Of a stretch of 34,928 nt of DNA, positions 23,090 through 31,478 are shown piece by piece. The position numbers and the translations under genes were made by a program. Positions within the stretch are counted from its first letter, which is position 1, and every line of letters starts with the position of its first letter. This stretch comes from Pseudomonas sp. S37 (GTDB lineage Bacteria; Pseudomonadota; Gammaproteobacteria; Pseudomonadales; Pseudomonadaceae): NCBI RefSeq assembly GCF_016658545.1, contig NZ_JACVZC010000060.1:1-34928 (forward strand). The letters are read 5' to 3'. The notes below the pieces were generated by a model, which was not told the origin of the DNA, made no database searches, and saw only the letters and a list, made by a program, of their open reading frames with translations.

Positions 23090-23404
23090 GCCTGGCAACA
23101 CACATCCAAATGAAAAACAAAAGCACCAAATGGCCCGATGGCGTGATCGGGCATGCCATTCGCGACATCTGGCGCTAATGGAAATGCCCTGTCGTGATCG
23201 AACAGTTCCGGGGCGTTCTCGTGTAATTTCCCACCGCCATGCGGGGCTTAAATGAACCCCGAACCGCACCGGCACGTTGCGCTGTGATGCGCAGCAAAGA
23301 TCAACAACAGAGCACCAGCAACCTGTCGACTTATTGATTTCAAAGGAGATATTTTCGCCTACGCCTGCCCCCATCCTTGTGTCAGCAAAAAGAGAACAAC
23401 ATCA
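23090..23404. other. Intergenic region upstream of the GABA permease gene
   Basis: About 315 nt without a supported gene. It contains a weak hairpin (CGGGG cttaaatgaa CCCCG near 23237-23256) and a purine-rich stretch ending AAAAAGAGAACAACAT just before the permease ATG, a one-mismatch version of the AAnAAnAA motif. I could not settle a sigma-70 or sigma-54 promoter. Confidence 0.5.
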
Positions 23405-24796
23405 ATGAACACCGTGGGATCTGATGGCAACCTTGCACAAGGTTTCAAGCCACGTCATGTAACGATGCTGTCCATCGCCGGTATCATCGGCGCCGGACTT
23501 TTCGTAGGCTCCGGTCACGCCATCGCGGCGGCCGGGCCAGCAACCATAATTTCCTATTTCGTGGCCGGCACCCTGGTGGTACTGGTCATGCGCATGCTCG
23601 GCGAAATGGCCGTGGCACACCCTGACACCGGATCATTTTCCACCTACGCCGACCAGGCCATCGGGCGCTGGGCCGGGTACACCATCGGCTGGTTGTACTG
23701 GTGGTTCTGGGTGCTGGTGATCCCGATCGAGGCGCTGGCGGCAGGGCATGTGCTCAACGCCTGGTTCCCCGATATCCCCAGCTGGATCTTCGCCCTGGCC
23801 TCGGTGCTGCTGCTGGCCGGTACCAACCTGTTCAGCGTGGCCAAGTACGGCGAGTTCGAATTCTGGTTCGCCATCCTCAAGGTCACCGCCATTCTCGGTT
23901 TCATCGGCCTGGGCTTTGCCGCGCTGATGGGCTGGCTGCCCAACCGTGAGGTCAGCGGCCTGAGTGGGCTGATCGCCGAATACGGCGGCTTTGCACCGAA
24001 GGGCTGGTCGGCAGTAGTCGGCGCGTTCATCACCGTCATGTTCAGCTTCATCGGTACCGAGGCAGTAACCATTGCCGCGTCCGAGTCCAGCGACCCTTCG
24101 CGCAACATCGCCAAGGCCACCCGCTCGGTGATCTGGCGGATCAGCACCTTCTACATCCTGTCGATCTTCGTGATCATCTCGGTGGTGCCGTGGAACGACC
24201 CGCAACTGGCGGTGGTAGGCTCTTACCAGCGTGCGCTGGAGATCATGAACATCCCCAACGCCGCATTCATGGTCGACCTGGTGGTGCTGGTGGCCGTGAC
24301 CAGCTGCATGAACTCGTCGATCTACATCGCCTCGCGGATGATGTACTCGCTGGCCAAGCGCGGTGACGCCCCGGCCTTCCTCAACAAGACCTCCAAGGTA
24401 GGCGTGCCGCGTGCGGCGGTGTTCGGCAGCACCCTGATCGGTGCGGCCATCGCCATCCTCAACTACTTCGCGCCGAAGGGCGTGTTCGAGTTCCTGCTGG
24501 CCAGCTCTGGCGCCATCGCCTTGCTGGTGTACATGGTCATCGCCATTTCGCAGCTGCGCATGCGCCGCCGCCTGGAGCGGGAGAACACCGAGCTGAAGTT
24601 CCGCATGTGGCTGTTCCCGTACCTGACCTGGGCGGTGATCATCTTCATTGCCGGGGCGCTGGCGGTGATGATGTACACGCCTGAGCACCGGGCGGAAGTG
24701 AGTTCGACATTGGGCCTGGCGATCGTGATTTCCTTCCTGGGGATCGTGACTTCGCGGGGCCATGCGCAACCGGTGGGGGCGCGTACGATGGGGTGA
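23405..24796 (+). CDS. gabP: GABA permease-like amino acid transporter
   Basis: A 463-residue amino acid-polyamine-organocation (APC) family transporter with about 12 hydrophobic helices. The first helix has 'VTMLSIAGIIGAGLFVGSGHAI' and the following loop 'MLGEMAVAHPDTGSFSTYADQAIGRWAGYTIGWLYWWFWV'; 'FSFIGTEAVTIAASESSDPSRNIAKA' and 'SCMNSSIYIASRMMYSLAKRGDAP' are typical of the GabP/AroP/AnsP branch, and overall the sequence looks most like GabP. It imports GABA or a related amino acid with protons. No gabT/gabD is adjacent. The ATG at 23405 follows AAGAGAA. A terminator follows at 24822. Confidence 0.85.
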   Translation: MNTVGSDGNLAQGFKPRHVTMLSIAGIIGAGLFVGSGHAIAAAGPATIISYFVAGTLVVLVMRMLGEMAVAHPDTGSFSTYADQAIGRWAGYTIGWLYWWFWVLVIPIEALAAGHVLNAWFPDIPSWIFALASVLLLAGTNLFSVAKYGEFEFWFAILKVTAILGFIGLGFAALMGWLPNREVSGLSGLIAEYGGFAPKGWSAVVGAFITVMFSFIGTEAVTIAASESSDPSRNIAKATRSVIWRISTFYILSIFVIISVVPWNDPQLAVVGSYQRALEIMNIPNAAFMVDLVVLVAVTSCMNSSIYIASRMMYSLAKRGDAPAFLNKTSKVGVPRAAVFGSTLIGAAIAILNYFAPKGVFEFLLASSGAIALLVYMVIAISQLRMRRRLERENTELKFRMWLFPYLTWAVIIFIAGALAVMMYTPEHRAEVSSTLGLAIVISFLGIVTSRGHAQPVGARTMG

Positions 24797-24821
24797 TTGA
24801 GTTCACCTGGCGGTAGGGCAG

Positions 24822-24856
24822 AGGGCACCTGTGGATGGGTGCCCTTTGTCTTTTCA
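24822..24856 (+). terminator. Terminator after the GABA permease gene
   Basis: Perfect 8-bp stem AGGGCACC / GGTGCCCT (24822-24829, 24838-24845), followed by TTGTCTTTT, 25 nt after the permease stop. Confidence 0.8.
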
Positions 24857-24864
24857 GGGCGGCT

Positions 24865-24889
24865 GAAAAGTCGCACCATCGGTGCGACT
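24865..24889 (-). terminator. Terminator of the LysR gene (minus strand)
   Basis: Perfect 9-bp stem AGTCGCACC / GGTGCGACT (24869-24889) with a 3-nt loop. Read on the minus strand it is followed by TTTTC and lies 11 nt past the LysR stop codon. Confidence 0.8.
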
Positions 24890-24900
24890 AATTTGGCCGG

Positions 24901-25764
24901 TCAGCCCTTCATCATCTCGATATACCTCATCACCGCCGGCGCTTTCTCGAAGCGCCGGTGAATCAGGCTCAGCCACGAACTGGCCTGGCAGTCGACGATC
25001 CGCCGGTAGTTCACCTGCGGCAGGCTGATACGTTGCACTACCGATTCTGGCACCACTGCAATGCCCTGGCCGAGTGACACCAGGGTAACCACGGCCACCA
25101 GGCTGCCGGGCTGCGGGCCCAGGCGCGGGACGAAGCCGCCTTGTGCTGCTACCTCCAGCGTGCCGGAGATCTGCTCGGGCAGGATGAAGGTTTCATTGGC
25201 CAGGCGCGAGGCCGGGATTTGTGGCACTTCGTTGATACGCGAGCTGGCAGGCAGGGCGAGGACGAAGCCTTCCTGGTGCAAGGCGGTGGCCGCGAGTTCT
25301 TCCGGCAGTTCCATCGGCGAGCGTACGTAGGCCAGGTCAAGCAAACCATCGCGGACCATGCCGGGCAGCTCGGCCATGGGCAGTTCGCGGATGTTCAGGC
25401 GCACGCCGGGGCAGGTTTGGCTGTACTGGCTGACTTGCTGCTGGAGCATGCCCGAGTAGGCGGCGGAGGCCACGTAGCCCAGTTCTATTCGCCCGCTTTC
25501 GCCCCGTGAAGCGCGCTGCGCGCCCAGTTGCGCGGCGTCGAACTGGCGCACGGCCTGTTCGGCCTCGATCAGCAGGGCCTGGCCGGCGGCGGTGAGGTTG
25601 ACCTCGCGCTGGTTGCGTTCGAACAGGCGAACACCCAGCTCGCGCTCCATGTCCTGGATCTGCCGGCTGAGGGTGGGCGGGGCGATGCCCAGTTGCTCGG
25701 CAGCCCGGGTGAAATGGCCGTGGCGGGCGACGCAGAGGAAGTAGCGGAAATGGCGGATTTCCAT
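24901..25764 (-). CDS. LysR family transcriptional regulator
   Basis: A 287-residue LysR-type regulator. The ATG at 25764 starts the conserved 'MEIRHFRYFLCVARHGHFTRAAEQLGIAPPTLSRQIQDME' helix-turn-helix; an in-frame start at 25809 would put 15 non-family residues in front and cross the operator palindrome. Effector domain about residues 90-285. It is divergent from the DHA2 exporter gene (293 nt away, with a REP pair between), which is its most likely target, and is convergent with the GABA permease gene, each ending in its own terminator. The ligand is unknown. Confidence 0.9.
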   Translation of the reverse strand: MEIRHFRYFLCVARHGHFTRAAEQLGIAPPTLSRQIQDMERELGVRLFERNQREVNLTAAGQALLIEAEQAVRQFDAAQLGAQRASRGESGRIELGYVASAAYSGMLQQQVSQYSQTCPGVRLNIRELPMAELPGMVRDGLLDLAYVRSPMELPEELAATALHQEGFVLALPASSRINEVPQIPASRLANETFILPEQISGTLEVAAQGGFVPRLGPQPGSLVAVVTLVSLGQGIAVVPESVVQRISLPQVNYRRIVDCQASSWLSLIHRRFEKAPAVMRYIEMMKG

Positions 25765-25769
25765 GGGTG

Positions 25770-25784
25770 TTACCTGCAGGGTAA
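25770..25784. promoter_or_regulatory. Candidate LysR-box (TTACC-N5-GGTAA)
   Basis: A perfect 5-bp inverted repeat TTACC-tgcag-GGTAA of the T-N11-A form, ending 6 nt from the LysR start codon. Its placement parallels that of the ATTCA-N5-TGAAT box before the LysR gene at 17421. Confidence 0.55.
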
Positions 25785-25885
25785 TGACGCAGGCCACCAG
25801 GGCTAACAAGGCGTGCGGCTGGCGGCGTTATGGTGAGGCCCACACTACAAGGCTGATGGCTTGGGGGCAAAGATTGCCTGGGAGA

Positions 25886-26000
25886 TTGCCGGGGCTGCTT
25901 TGCAGCCCATCGCCCACAGGTACTGCACAACCCTCGAGGCGCCGCGGTCCCTGTGGGAGCGGCCTCGTGTCGCGATAGGGCTGCAACGCAGCCCCGGCAA
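25886..26000. repeat. Composite inverted REP element
   Basis: Outer arms 'ttgccggggctgctttgcagccc' and 'gggctgcaacgcagccccggcaa' (near-perfect mirrors) enclose REP cores 'cgcccacaggtac' and 'gtccctgtgggagcggcctcgtgtcgcgat'. It lies between divergent genes, 58 nt before the exporter ATG. Confidence 0.8.
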
Positions 26001-26057
26001 TTTCACAGGCAGACAACCGCCCCTCAAGCCAACCAGCCCAGCCCCTGGAGCCCCACC

Positions 26058-27590
26058 ATGCCCGCTGCCCGTTTCACCCTGCTCACCGCCTCGCTGGTCT
26101 GCGCCCTGATCATCCTCGACACCAACATTGTCGCGGTCAGCCTGCCCAGCATTGCCCGTGACCTGTCCGGCTCGTTCGCCGATATCGAATGGGTGGTCAG
26201 CGCCTACCTGCTGGCCTTTGCCGCTTGCCTGCTACCTGCCGGCAGCCTGGCTGACCGCTTTGGCCGGCGGCGCATGCTGCTGCTTGGCCTGGTGCTGTTC
26301 GGCCTCGCTTCGCTGGCCTGCGGTGCGGCGCCCAGCCTGCTGTTCCTCGACCTCGCCAGGGCAGCCAAGGGCGTTGGTGCAGCCTTGCTGCTGACTTCGG
26401 CCCTGGCCGCGATCGGCAACCGTTTCCACCAGCCACAGGAGCGCATGCGTGCCTGGGCTTTCTGGGGCGCCTGCATGGGCGCCACCATCACCTTCGCGCC
26501 ACTGCTCGGCGGAGTGATTGCCAGCACCTTGGGCTGGCGCTGGATCTTCTACATCAACCTGCCGCTGGTGGCGCTGCTGGCAATCATGGTCATGGGCAGC
26601 ATCGAGGAGTCCCGCGACAGTGCTGCAGCGCGGCTCGACCCATGGGGCAGCCTGACCTTCGCAGGTAGCCTGGGCTACCTGATCTGGGCGATGATCGATG
26701 CCAATCAGGTGGGCTGGGGCAGTGCGCAAACCCTTGGTCGGCTGGTGATCAGCGCCTTCCTGTTCGGCCTGTTCATCATGGTCGAGCGCAGCCAGGAGCG
26801 GCCCATGATCGACCTGCAGCTGATGCGCAGCGGGCGTTTCGTGGGGGCCTTGCTGGGTATGTTCGCCTATGCGGCCTGTGCCCAGGTGATGATGACGTTG
26901 TTGCCGTTGTACTTGCAGAACGGCTTGCAACTGTCAGCCCTGGCCGCCGGGGCCGGCATGCTGCCATTTGCCGTAGCCATGTTGCTGACACCACGGGTGG
27001 GGATGCGCCTGGCCACCCACTGGAGCCCTGCGCAGGTGTTTGCCTTGGGCCTGGTGCTGGTGGGCGCGGGCAACCTGCTGTGTGCCTGGGCTACCCGCCA
27101 CGGCGGGTACGGCGCGTTCGCGCTGGCCAGCCTGGTGCTGGGCGCTGGCGCCGGGCTGCTCAACGGCGACACGCAGAAAAACATCATGGCCTGTGTGCCG
27201 CGTGAGCGCACCGGCATGGCTTCGGGCCTGAGTACCACCACGCGGTTCGGTGCGATCGTGCTGGCCATTGGTGTGCTGGGGGGCGTGCTGGCTGCGAGAA
27301 GCGGGCAACTGCTGCAAGAAGCCATGGCAGTGGTGGCGCCGGGGCATTCCGATCAGGTGGCAGCGATGGCCACACGGGTTGCAGCAGGTGACCTGCCAGC
27401 GGCATTGGCCATGCTCGACCCTGGCCTTCGAGAAGCAGTAGCGCCCTTGGCCCGCCAGGCGTTCATCGGTGGTTTCGAAGCCGTCTTGCAAGCTGCCGGT
27501 TTTGCAGCGCTGCTGTTTGCCATTGTTGTCGGCGTGATGCTGTCTCGCCCGTTGCTTCAGCAGGAGGCTGTTGGCCGGCGCTCGGCGTAG
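26058..27590 (+). CDS. MFS exporter, DHA2 (EmrB/QacA) family
   Basis: A 510-residue drug:H+ antiporter-2 type transporter with about 14 hydrophobic segments. TM1 has 'ALIILDTNIVAVSLPSIARDL' (the conserved Asp of DHA2 motif D1), the loop between TM2 and TM3 has 'GSLADRFGRRRMLLLG' (motif A), and TM5 has 'GPLLGG'-like 'FAPLLGGVIASTLGWRWIFYINLP' (motif C). It exports a small molecule or drug using proton influx; the substrate is unknown. No membrane-fusion (EmrA) partner is adjacent. The ATG at 26058 follows GGAG; longer in-frame starts lie in the REP element. Likely controlled by the divergent LysR protein. Confidence 0.92.
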   Translation: MPAARFTLLTASLVCALIILDTNIVAVSLPSIARDLSGSFADIEWVVSAYLLAFAACLLPAGSLADRFGRRRMLLLGLVLFGLASLACGAAPSLLFLDLARAAKGVGAALLLTSALAAIGNRFHQPQERMRAWAFWGACMGATITFAPLLGGVIASTLGWRWIFYINLPLVALLAIMVMGSIEESRDSAAARLDPWGSLTFAGSLGYLIWAMIDANQVGWGSAQTLGRLVISAFLFGLFIMVERSQERPMIDLQLMRSGRFVGALLGMFAYAACAQVMMTLLPLYLQNGLQLSALAAGAGMLPFAVAMLLTPRVGMRLATHWSPAQVFALGLVLVGAGNLLCAWATRHGGYGAFALASLVLGAGAGLLNGDTQKNIMACVPRERTGMASGLSTTTRFGAIVLAIGVLGGVLAARSGQLLQEAMAVVAPGHSDQVAAMATRVAAGDLPAALAMLDPGLREAVAPLARQAFIGGFEAVLQAAGFAALLFAIVVGVMLSRPLLQQEAVGRRSA

Positions 27591-27776
27591 TGTCGGCAAT
27601 GAGCGATCGTTGCATGGTGTGATGCGATGACAACAGGCTGGGCCAGGGTTGATGAGAAACGCATTTTTTGCACTTGATAACACCGATGGATAGTATTTCC
27701 AGCCAACATTCAAACGGCATTCTCAGTGATGTCGTTTTAATAGTATTTAATGTTGTTCTGGAAAATGGAGTTTCTG
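27591..27776. other. AT-rich intergenic region before the duplicated-domain gene
   Basis: About 190 nt, visibly richer in A and T than the surroundings. A possible sigma-70 promoter is TTGCAC (27668-27673), 17 nt, TAGTAT (27691-27696); the match is moderate. GGAG at 27766-27769 is the likely ribosome site of the next gene. No terminator for the exporter gene is evident. Confidence 0.4.
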
Positions 27777-28733
27777 ATGCACGATCCTTCCAACGCCAAT
27801 GGCGCATCCCCGCAAGATATCGAGCTACCAGACGGCGTCTTCCCGCCGATGCCTGGGTATACCCATGAAGACCTGCTCGAAGTGGTGAACACGCCCGTTG
27901 AAGCCTTCCTTGAAGCGCTGCATGCCGACCCCGGATTCATTCGTGAAACCAGCATTGCGCTGGTCACTCACTTATGGGCCGACCTGCAACGGATGGGCGT
28001 CGAGTACCAGATTTCCACCTGGTATCAGACGCCGTATGAACACCCGGACACGCGCGCGCGCAACATCAGCAGCATGGCGCTGCAGTTGGGCGGTTTTGCC
28101 GCACAGTCGGCGTTCGAATCGTTGCAGGGCTCGCCGCTGATGAACGAGGGCGAAGATCTGGTTAATGCGTTCACCGACAAGGCGGCCTGGGGCATACATG
28201 ATCATATCGTAAAGCTGAATGATGAGACGCTGATCAAACCTGAAGAGCTGATGGGGAAAAAAGCGGTACTACTGCGTGAGCAATACTCGGATCACGTAAG
28301 CACGCCGTTCAAACTTACCCCGAACGTTTTGCCCCCGATGGCAGGTTATACCCTTGACGATTTACTGGGGGCTGCATTGACAGCGCTTGAAGCGTATACG
28401 CAAAAGCGCGGTATCGATCGCAGTCTGATCGACGATAGCCTGGCCGCAGTGAAAAGCCGGTTGACGAAAAGTTTGAACAAGAACGGCATCCCGGGCTTGA
28501 TCGCCTTCTATCATCTGCAGCCGTTGGCTGACCCCGCCCTTCGTACGCGTAATATTTCCGATCTCGCTGAGACGGCCGGGGGGGTAGCGGCGGAGGCCGC
28601 GGCCGATGCTTTGCAAGACTCACCCTTGCAGGAGCAGGGCGATGCGTTCTGCTGCGGGTTCTTCGACACCGCAAGTGATGCAATCCAGCAGCACATCCTG
28701 CAATTGAATGGCGCCAGTGCCAACGCACACTGA
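27777..28733 (+). CDS. Unrecognised protein made of two ~130-residue repeats
   Basis: A 318-residue acidic, soluble-looking protein without signal peptide or membrane helix; I do not recognise the family. Residues about 21-150 and 184-312 are two copies of one domain. Matching landmarks: 'PPMPGYTHEDLLEVV' versus 'PPMAGYTLDDLLGAA'; 'DTRARNISSM' versus 'ALRTRNISDL'; then the shared pattern GG-x-AA-x2-A-x3-LQ-x-SPL-x3-G, an F-x-D/T-x-A stretch, and I-x2-HI-x2-LN at each repeat end. The linker is about 33 residues. The ATG at 27777 has GGAG 7 nt upstream; an in-frame TTG start at 27750 is less likely. The gene is composed of visibly more A/T than its neighbours, which may hint at transfer. It precedes a siderophore receptor by 115 nt; any functional link is speculative. 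Confidence 0.8.
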   Translation: MHDPSNANGASPQDIELPDGVFPPMPGYTHEDLLEVVNTPVEAFLEALHADPGFIRETSIALVTHLWADLQRMGVEYQISTWYQTPYEHPDTRARNISSMALQLGGFAAQSAFESLQGSPLMNEGEDLVNAFTDKAAWGIHDHIVKLNDETLIKPEELMGKKAVLLREQYSDHVSTPFKLTPNVLPPMAGYTLDDLLGAALTALEAYTQKRGIDRSLIDDSLAAVKSRLTKSLNKNGIPGLIAFYHLQPLADPALRTRNISDLAETAGGVAAEAAADALQDSPLQEQGDAFCCGFFDTASDAIQQHILQLNGASANAH

Positions 28734-28765
28734 GTCTGGCAGCGTAAAAATTTCTGAAAATAAAT

Positions 28766-28784
28766 GAGGTGTTTTCTCATTCTC
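28766..28784 (-). promoter_or_regulatory. Possible Fur box before the transducer-type receptor
   Basis: On the minus strand GAGAATGAGAAAACACCTC matches the Fur consensus GATAATGAGAATCATTATC at 12 of 19 positions, nearly all in the left half (10 of the first 11). The same place also forms a 6-bp hairpin AATGAG/CTCATT. It is 65 nt upstream of the receptor ATG. The right half is poor, so this is tentative. Confidence 0.3.
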
Positions 28785-28848
28785 GTTCGGCTTGTAGAGA
28801 AGGCCGGAATACAGGCCAGCCCGCCGACCCTCTCTACGGAGCGAGATA

Positions 28849-31242
28849 ATGAGTTTTACCCCGGTTTTACAGCGCCATCCATTGAGCCGTGCCGTGCACG
28901 CAGCTTTCCTGGGCCTGGTTGTCGGCAGCTGTGCGCTGCCTGTGCTTGCGCAAGCGGCTACCGCTGAGCAAAACACCCAGGTCCGGCACTGGGACATTCC
29001 TGGTGGCCCACTGGCCCCGGCGCTTGACTACTTTGCACGCCAGGCGGGCATCAGCCTGTCTTTCGACGCACAGAGCGTAGCCAACCGCAACACGGCGGGC
29101 GTGCAGGGTACGCTGGGGACCTCGGCTGCACTCTCGTCGTTGTTGCAGGGGACCGAGCTTCAGGCTGAGCAGCAAGGCCCGAGTGCTTACCTGGTGGTGC
29201 CGCAACCAAAGCCAGCCGGCCCGCTGGAGCTGGGCGCGACCGAGGACTATCGGCTGGCGCCGGTCATCATCAATGCCAAGGTCAAGGCCAGCGCCGACGA
29301 CGACCTGAACTCGGTGGTCGCCAAGGAGTTGTGGGTCGGTGGCAAGGTGGCGACCAGCATCCTCAACACGCCTGCCTCGGTGTCGGTGGTAACCCGCAAG
29401 GAAATGGAGCAGCGCAGCGTCAGCACCACCGAAGAGGCGCTGCAGTACAGCCCTGGCGTGGTCAGCGACTTCTATGGCTCGGACGACCGCAACGACTACT
29501 TTCAGATCCGCGGCTTCCAGGCCACTACCTACCGTGATGGCCTGACCTTGAGCTCGATGCGCGGTGTGCGCGAAGACCCGTATGCCTACGAGCGCATCGA
29601 GATTCTGCGCGGCGCCAACTCCACCCTGTTCGGCCCGGCAGACCCGGGTGGCTCGGTGAACTTCGTGACCAAGCAGCCGCGCTTCGAAAAGTTCGGGCAA
29701 GGCTACGTGACCTATGGCTCCTATGATCATGCCGAGACCGGTATCGATGTGGGCGATGCCCTGAATGATGAGCAAACCCTGGCCGGCCGCTTCACGGCCA
29801 AGATGCAGAACAGCGACCGCGAGTACGACCACTCGCAGGACGACAACCGCTTCGTGATGGGCGGCCTGACCTGGGCGCCTACCGACTTTACCTCGGCCAC
29901 GGTGATCCTCGACTACCTGAAGACCAACAGTTCGCCCAACAGCGGTGGCTACCCGCTGGACAAGGAATACGACCGCAAAGATTTCTACGGCGAGCCCGGC
30001 TACAACTTCCACGATGTCGAGCGCACCAGCCTCAGCGGCAACATCACCCACGATTTCGACAACGGCTTTACGCTGCGTGGCAACCTGCGCTACAGCGAGC
30101 TGAGCGATGACTTTGGCTATGTGTACCTGAGCGACAGCGCTTCGCGGGTCGGCACCACCATACCGCGCTACGTGTTTGGCACCGACAGCGATGCCGACCA
30201 GCTCAACGGCAACCTGATGCTGCAGTACGATGCCCAGTTCGAGCACATCGACAGCAGCACCCTGGTGGGTGTGGAGTATCTCGACTCGACCACCCGGCAA
30301 AGTTCGGTGTACAGCACGGCACCTTCCATCGACATCGCCAACCCGGTGTTCACCGGTGTTCCCGGTGGCGTTACGCCGTACACCCGTAAGAAGAACGACG
30401 CCACCACCAAGGCCGTGTTCCTGCAGCAGAACCTGTCGTTCTATGACCGCGTGATCGCAACGGCGGGTGTGCGAAATGACTCCATGGACCTGTCCAGCAC
30501 GGAGTACGTCGGCGGGGTAAACAAGCAAACCGACAACTTCTCTGAGACCTCGTACCGTGGCGCGCTGACCTACATCGTCAACGATGAAGTGTCCACCTAC
30601 GTGAGCATGGTGGAGTCGGTTTCGCCTCCGCAGGTCGGCGTTACCCCGCAGACCGGCAGGCAGTACGAAGTGGGGGTGAAGTACTCGCCCATCGGCATGG
30701 ATGCGCTGTTCTCTGCCGCCGTGTATGACCTGACCCAGGAAAACGTCACCATCGCCGTGGTGCTGCCGAGCGGCATCATCGAACAGCAAACGGTGGGCGA
30801 GTCGCGTGCACGCGGCCTGGACCTGGAAGCCAAGGCGCAAGTCACGCAAAACATCAGCCTGATCGGTGCCTATTCCTACATGGAGACTGAGGTGCTGCGC
30901 GGTGCGCTGTGGGACGGCAGCTCGCTCAAGGGCAAGGAATTCACCGTGGCGCCGAAGCATACGGCCTCGCTGTGGAGCTACTACGACATCCCCGACACCG
31001 ATGTGAGCGTTGGCCTGGGTGCCCGCTACGTGGGGGGCTACTACATGGATGCCGCCAACACCAAGAAAAGCGACGGCACCACGCTGTTTGACGCAGCGCT
31101 GAACTACAAGATTGCCAAGGGCACCGATCTTGCGCTGAATGTCAGCAACCTGTTTGACGAGCAGCATGTGGTGGGGTCGGGGACGGCGAACTACTACAAC
31201 CCGGGGCGTGAGGTTACGGCCAAGTTGAGTTATAGCTGGTAA
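28849..31242 (+). CDS. TonB-dependent siderophore receptor with STN signalling domain (FpvA/FoxA-like)
   Basis: A 797-residue outer-membrane receptor. The signal peptide is about 1-37 (cleavage 'VLAQA|ATA'). Residues about 48-117 form a secretin/TonB N-terminal short (STN) domain ('WDIPGGPLAPALDYFARQAGISLSFD'), used by transducer receptors to signal to an anti-sigma factor. The plug follows ('TPASVSVVTRKEMEQRSVSTTEEALQYSPGV', 'IRGFQATTYRDGLTL', 'GPADPGGSVNFVTKQP'), then the barrel ending 'TAKLSYSW'. Family resemblance is to hydroxamate-type receptors such as FoxA/FpvA/FhuE, but the ligand cannot be fixed. The ATG follows CGGAGCGAGATA. No FecI- or FecR-like gene is adjacent. Confidence 0.94.
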   Translation: MSFTPVLQRHPLSRAVHAAFLGLVVGSCALPVLAQAATAEQNTQVRHWDIPGGPLAPALDYFARQAGISLSFDAQSVANRNTAGVQGTLGTSAALSSLLQGTELQAEQQGPSAYLVVPQPKPAGPLELGATEDYRLAPVIINAKVKASADDDLNSVVAKELWVGGKVATSILNTPASVSVVTRKEMEQRSVSTTEEALQYSPGVVSDFYGSDDRNDYFQIRGFQATTYRDGLTLSSMRGVREDPYAYERIEILRGANSTLFGPADPGGSVNFVTKQPRFEKFGQGYVTYGSYDHAETGIDVGDALNDEQTLAGRFTAKMQNSDREYDHSQDDNRFVMGGLTWAPTDFTSATVILDYLKTNSSPNSGGYPLDKEYDRKDFYGEPGYNFHDVERTSLSGNITHDFDNGFTLRGNLRYSELSDDFGYVYLSDSASRVGTTIPRYVFGTDSDADQLNGNLMLQYDAQFEHIDSSTLVGVEYLDSTTRQSSVYSTAPSIDIANPVFTGVPGGVTPYTRKKNDATTKAVFLQQNLSFYDRVIATAGVRNDSMDLSSTEYVGGVNKQTDNFSETSYRGALTYIVNDEVSTYVSMVESVSPPQVGVTPQTGRQYEVGVKYSPIGMDALFSAAVYDLTQENVTIAVVLPSGIIEQQTVGESRARGLDLEAKAQVTQNISLIGAYSYMETEVLRGALWDGSSLKGKEFTVAPKHTASLWSYYDIPDTDVSVGLGARYVGGYYMDAANTKKSDGTTLFDAALNYKIAKGTDLALNVSNLFDEQHVVGSGTANYYNPGREVTAKLSYSW

Positions 31243-31478
31243 GGCGGGGGAGGGGTGGCACGGGAGAAGCCCGCGCCATCCACCGCAGTGCCTGCACTCA
31301 CAATAATCACGCGGCCTTCTAGACCTACGCTGTATGTTCCGCTGCGGAAAGATCAGGTTGCGCCATGATGTGCCCGTTCCAAGCATCGCATGGAGCCACA
31401 CCATGTTATAGCGCAACACCTGTGGCGAACTGCGCACAGCGCTAGATTGAGCTGGCACAAAGTAGTGGTTGTTCAGGC
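31243..31478. other. Intergenic region between receptor and AlbA_2 gene (convergent)
   Basis: About 236 nt with no supported gene. A stem GGCACGGG / CCCGCGCC (31257-31264, 31270-31277, one mismatch) lies 14 nt past the receptor stop and may aid termination, but has no T run. Nothing else is recognisable. Confidence 0.4.

Noticed and set aside
22877..23168. Extending the formate dehydrogenase upstream to 23168 in frame.
   Set aside because: The extension reads through a REP pair and precedes a strong AAGGAGAAG ribosome site with an ATG matching the family start.
23090..23404. Possible sigma-54 promoter (CGGCACGTTGC near 23268) before the GABA permease gene.
   Set aside because: The -24/-12 spacing does not fit: GGCAC is followed too closely by TTGC, and no enhancer-binding regulator is adjacent.
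23012..26000. Regularly recurring palindromes considered as a CRISPR array.
   Set aside because: The repeats are inverted pairs dispersed between genes, not direct repeats with uniform spacers, and no cas gene is present.
28867..31458. An 863-codon open frame on the minus strand opposite the STN receptor gene.
   Set aside because: Same cause. The product is rich in His, Val, Gly and Arg without domain structure, and the plus-strand receptor explains the region fully.
27591..31478. Search for FecI/FecR-type sigma and anti-sigma genes around the STN receptor.
   Set aside because: All frames on both strands were considered; none shows sigma-70 region 2/4 or FecR motifs.
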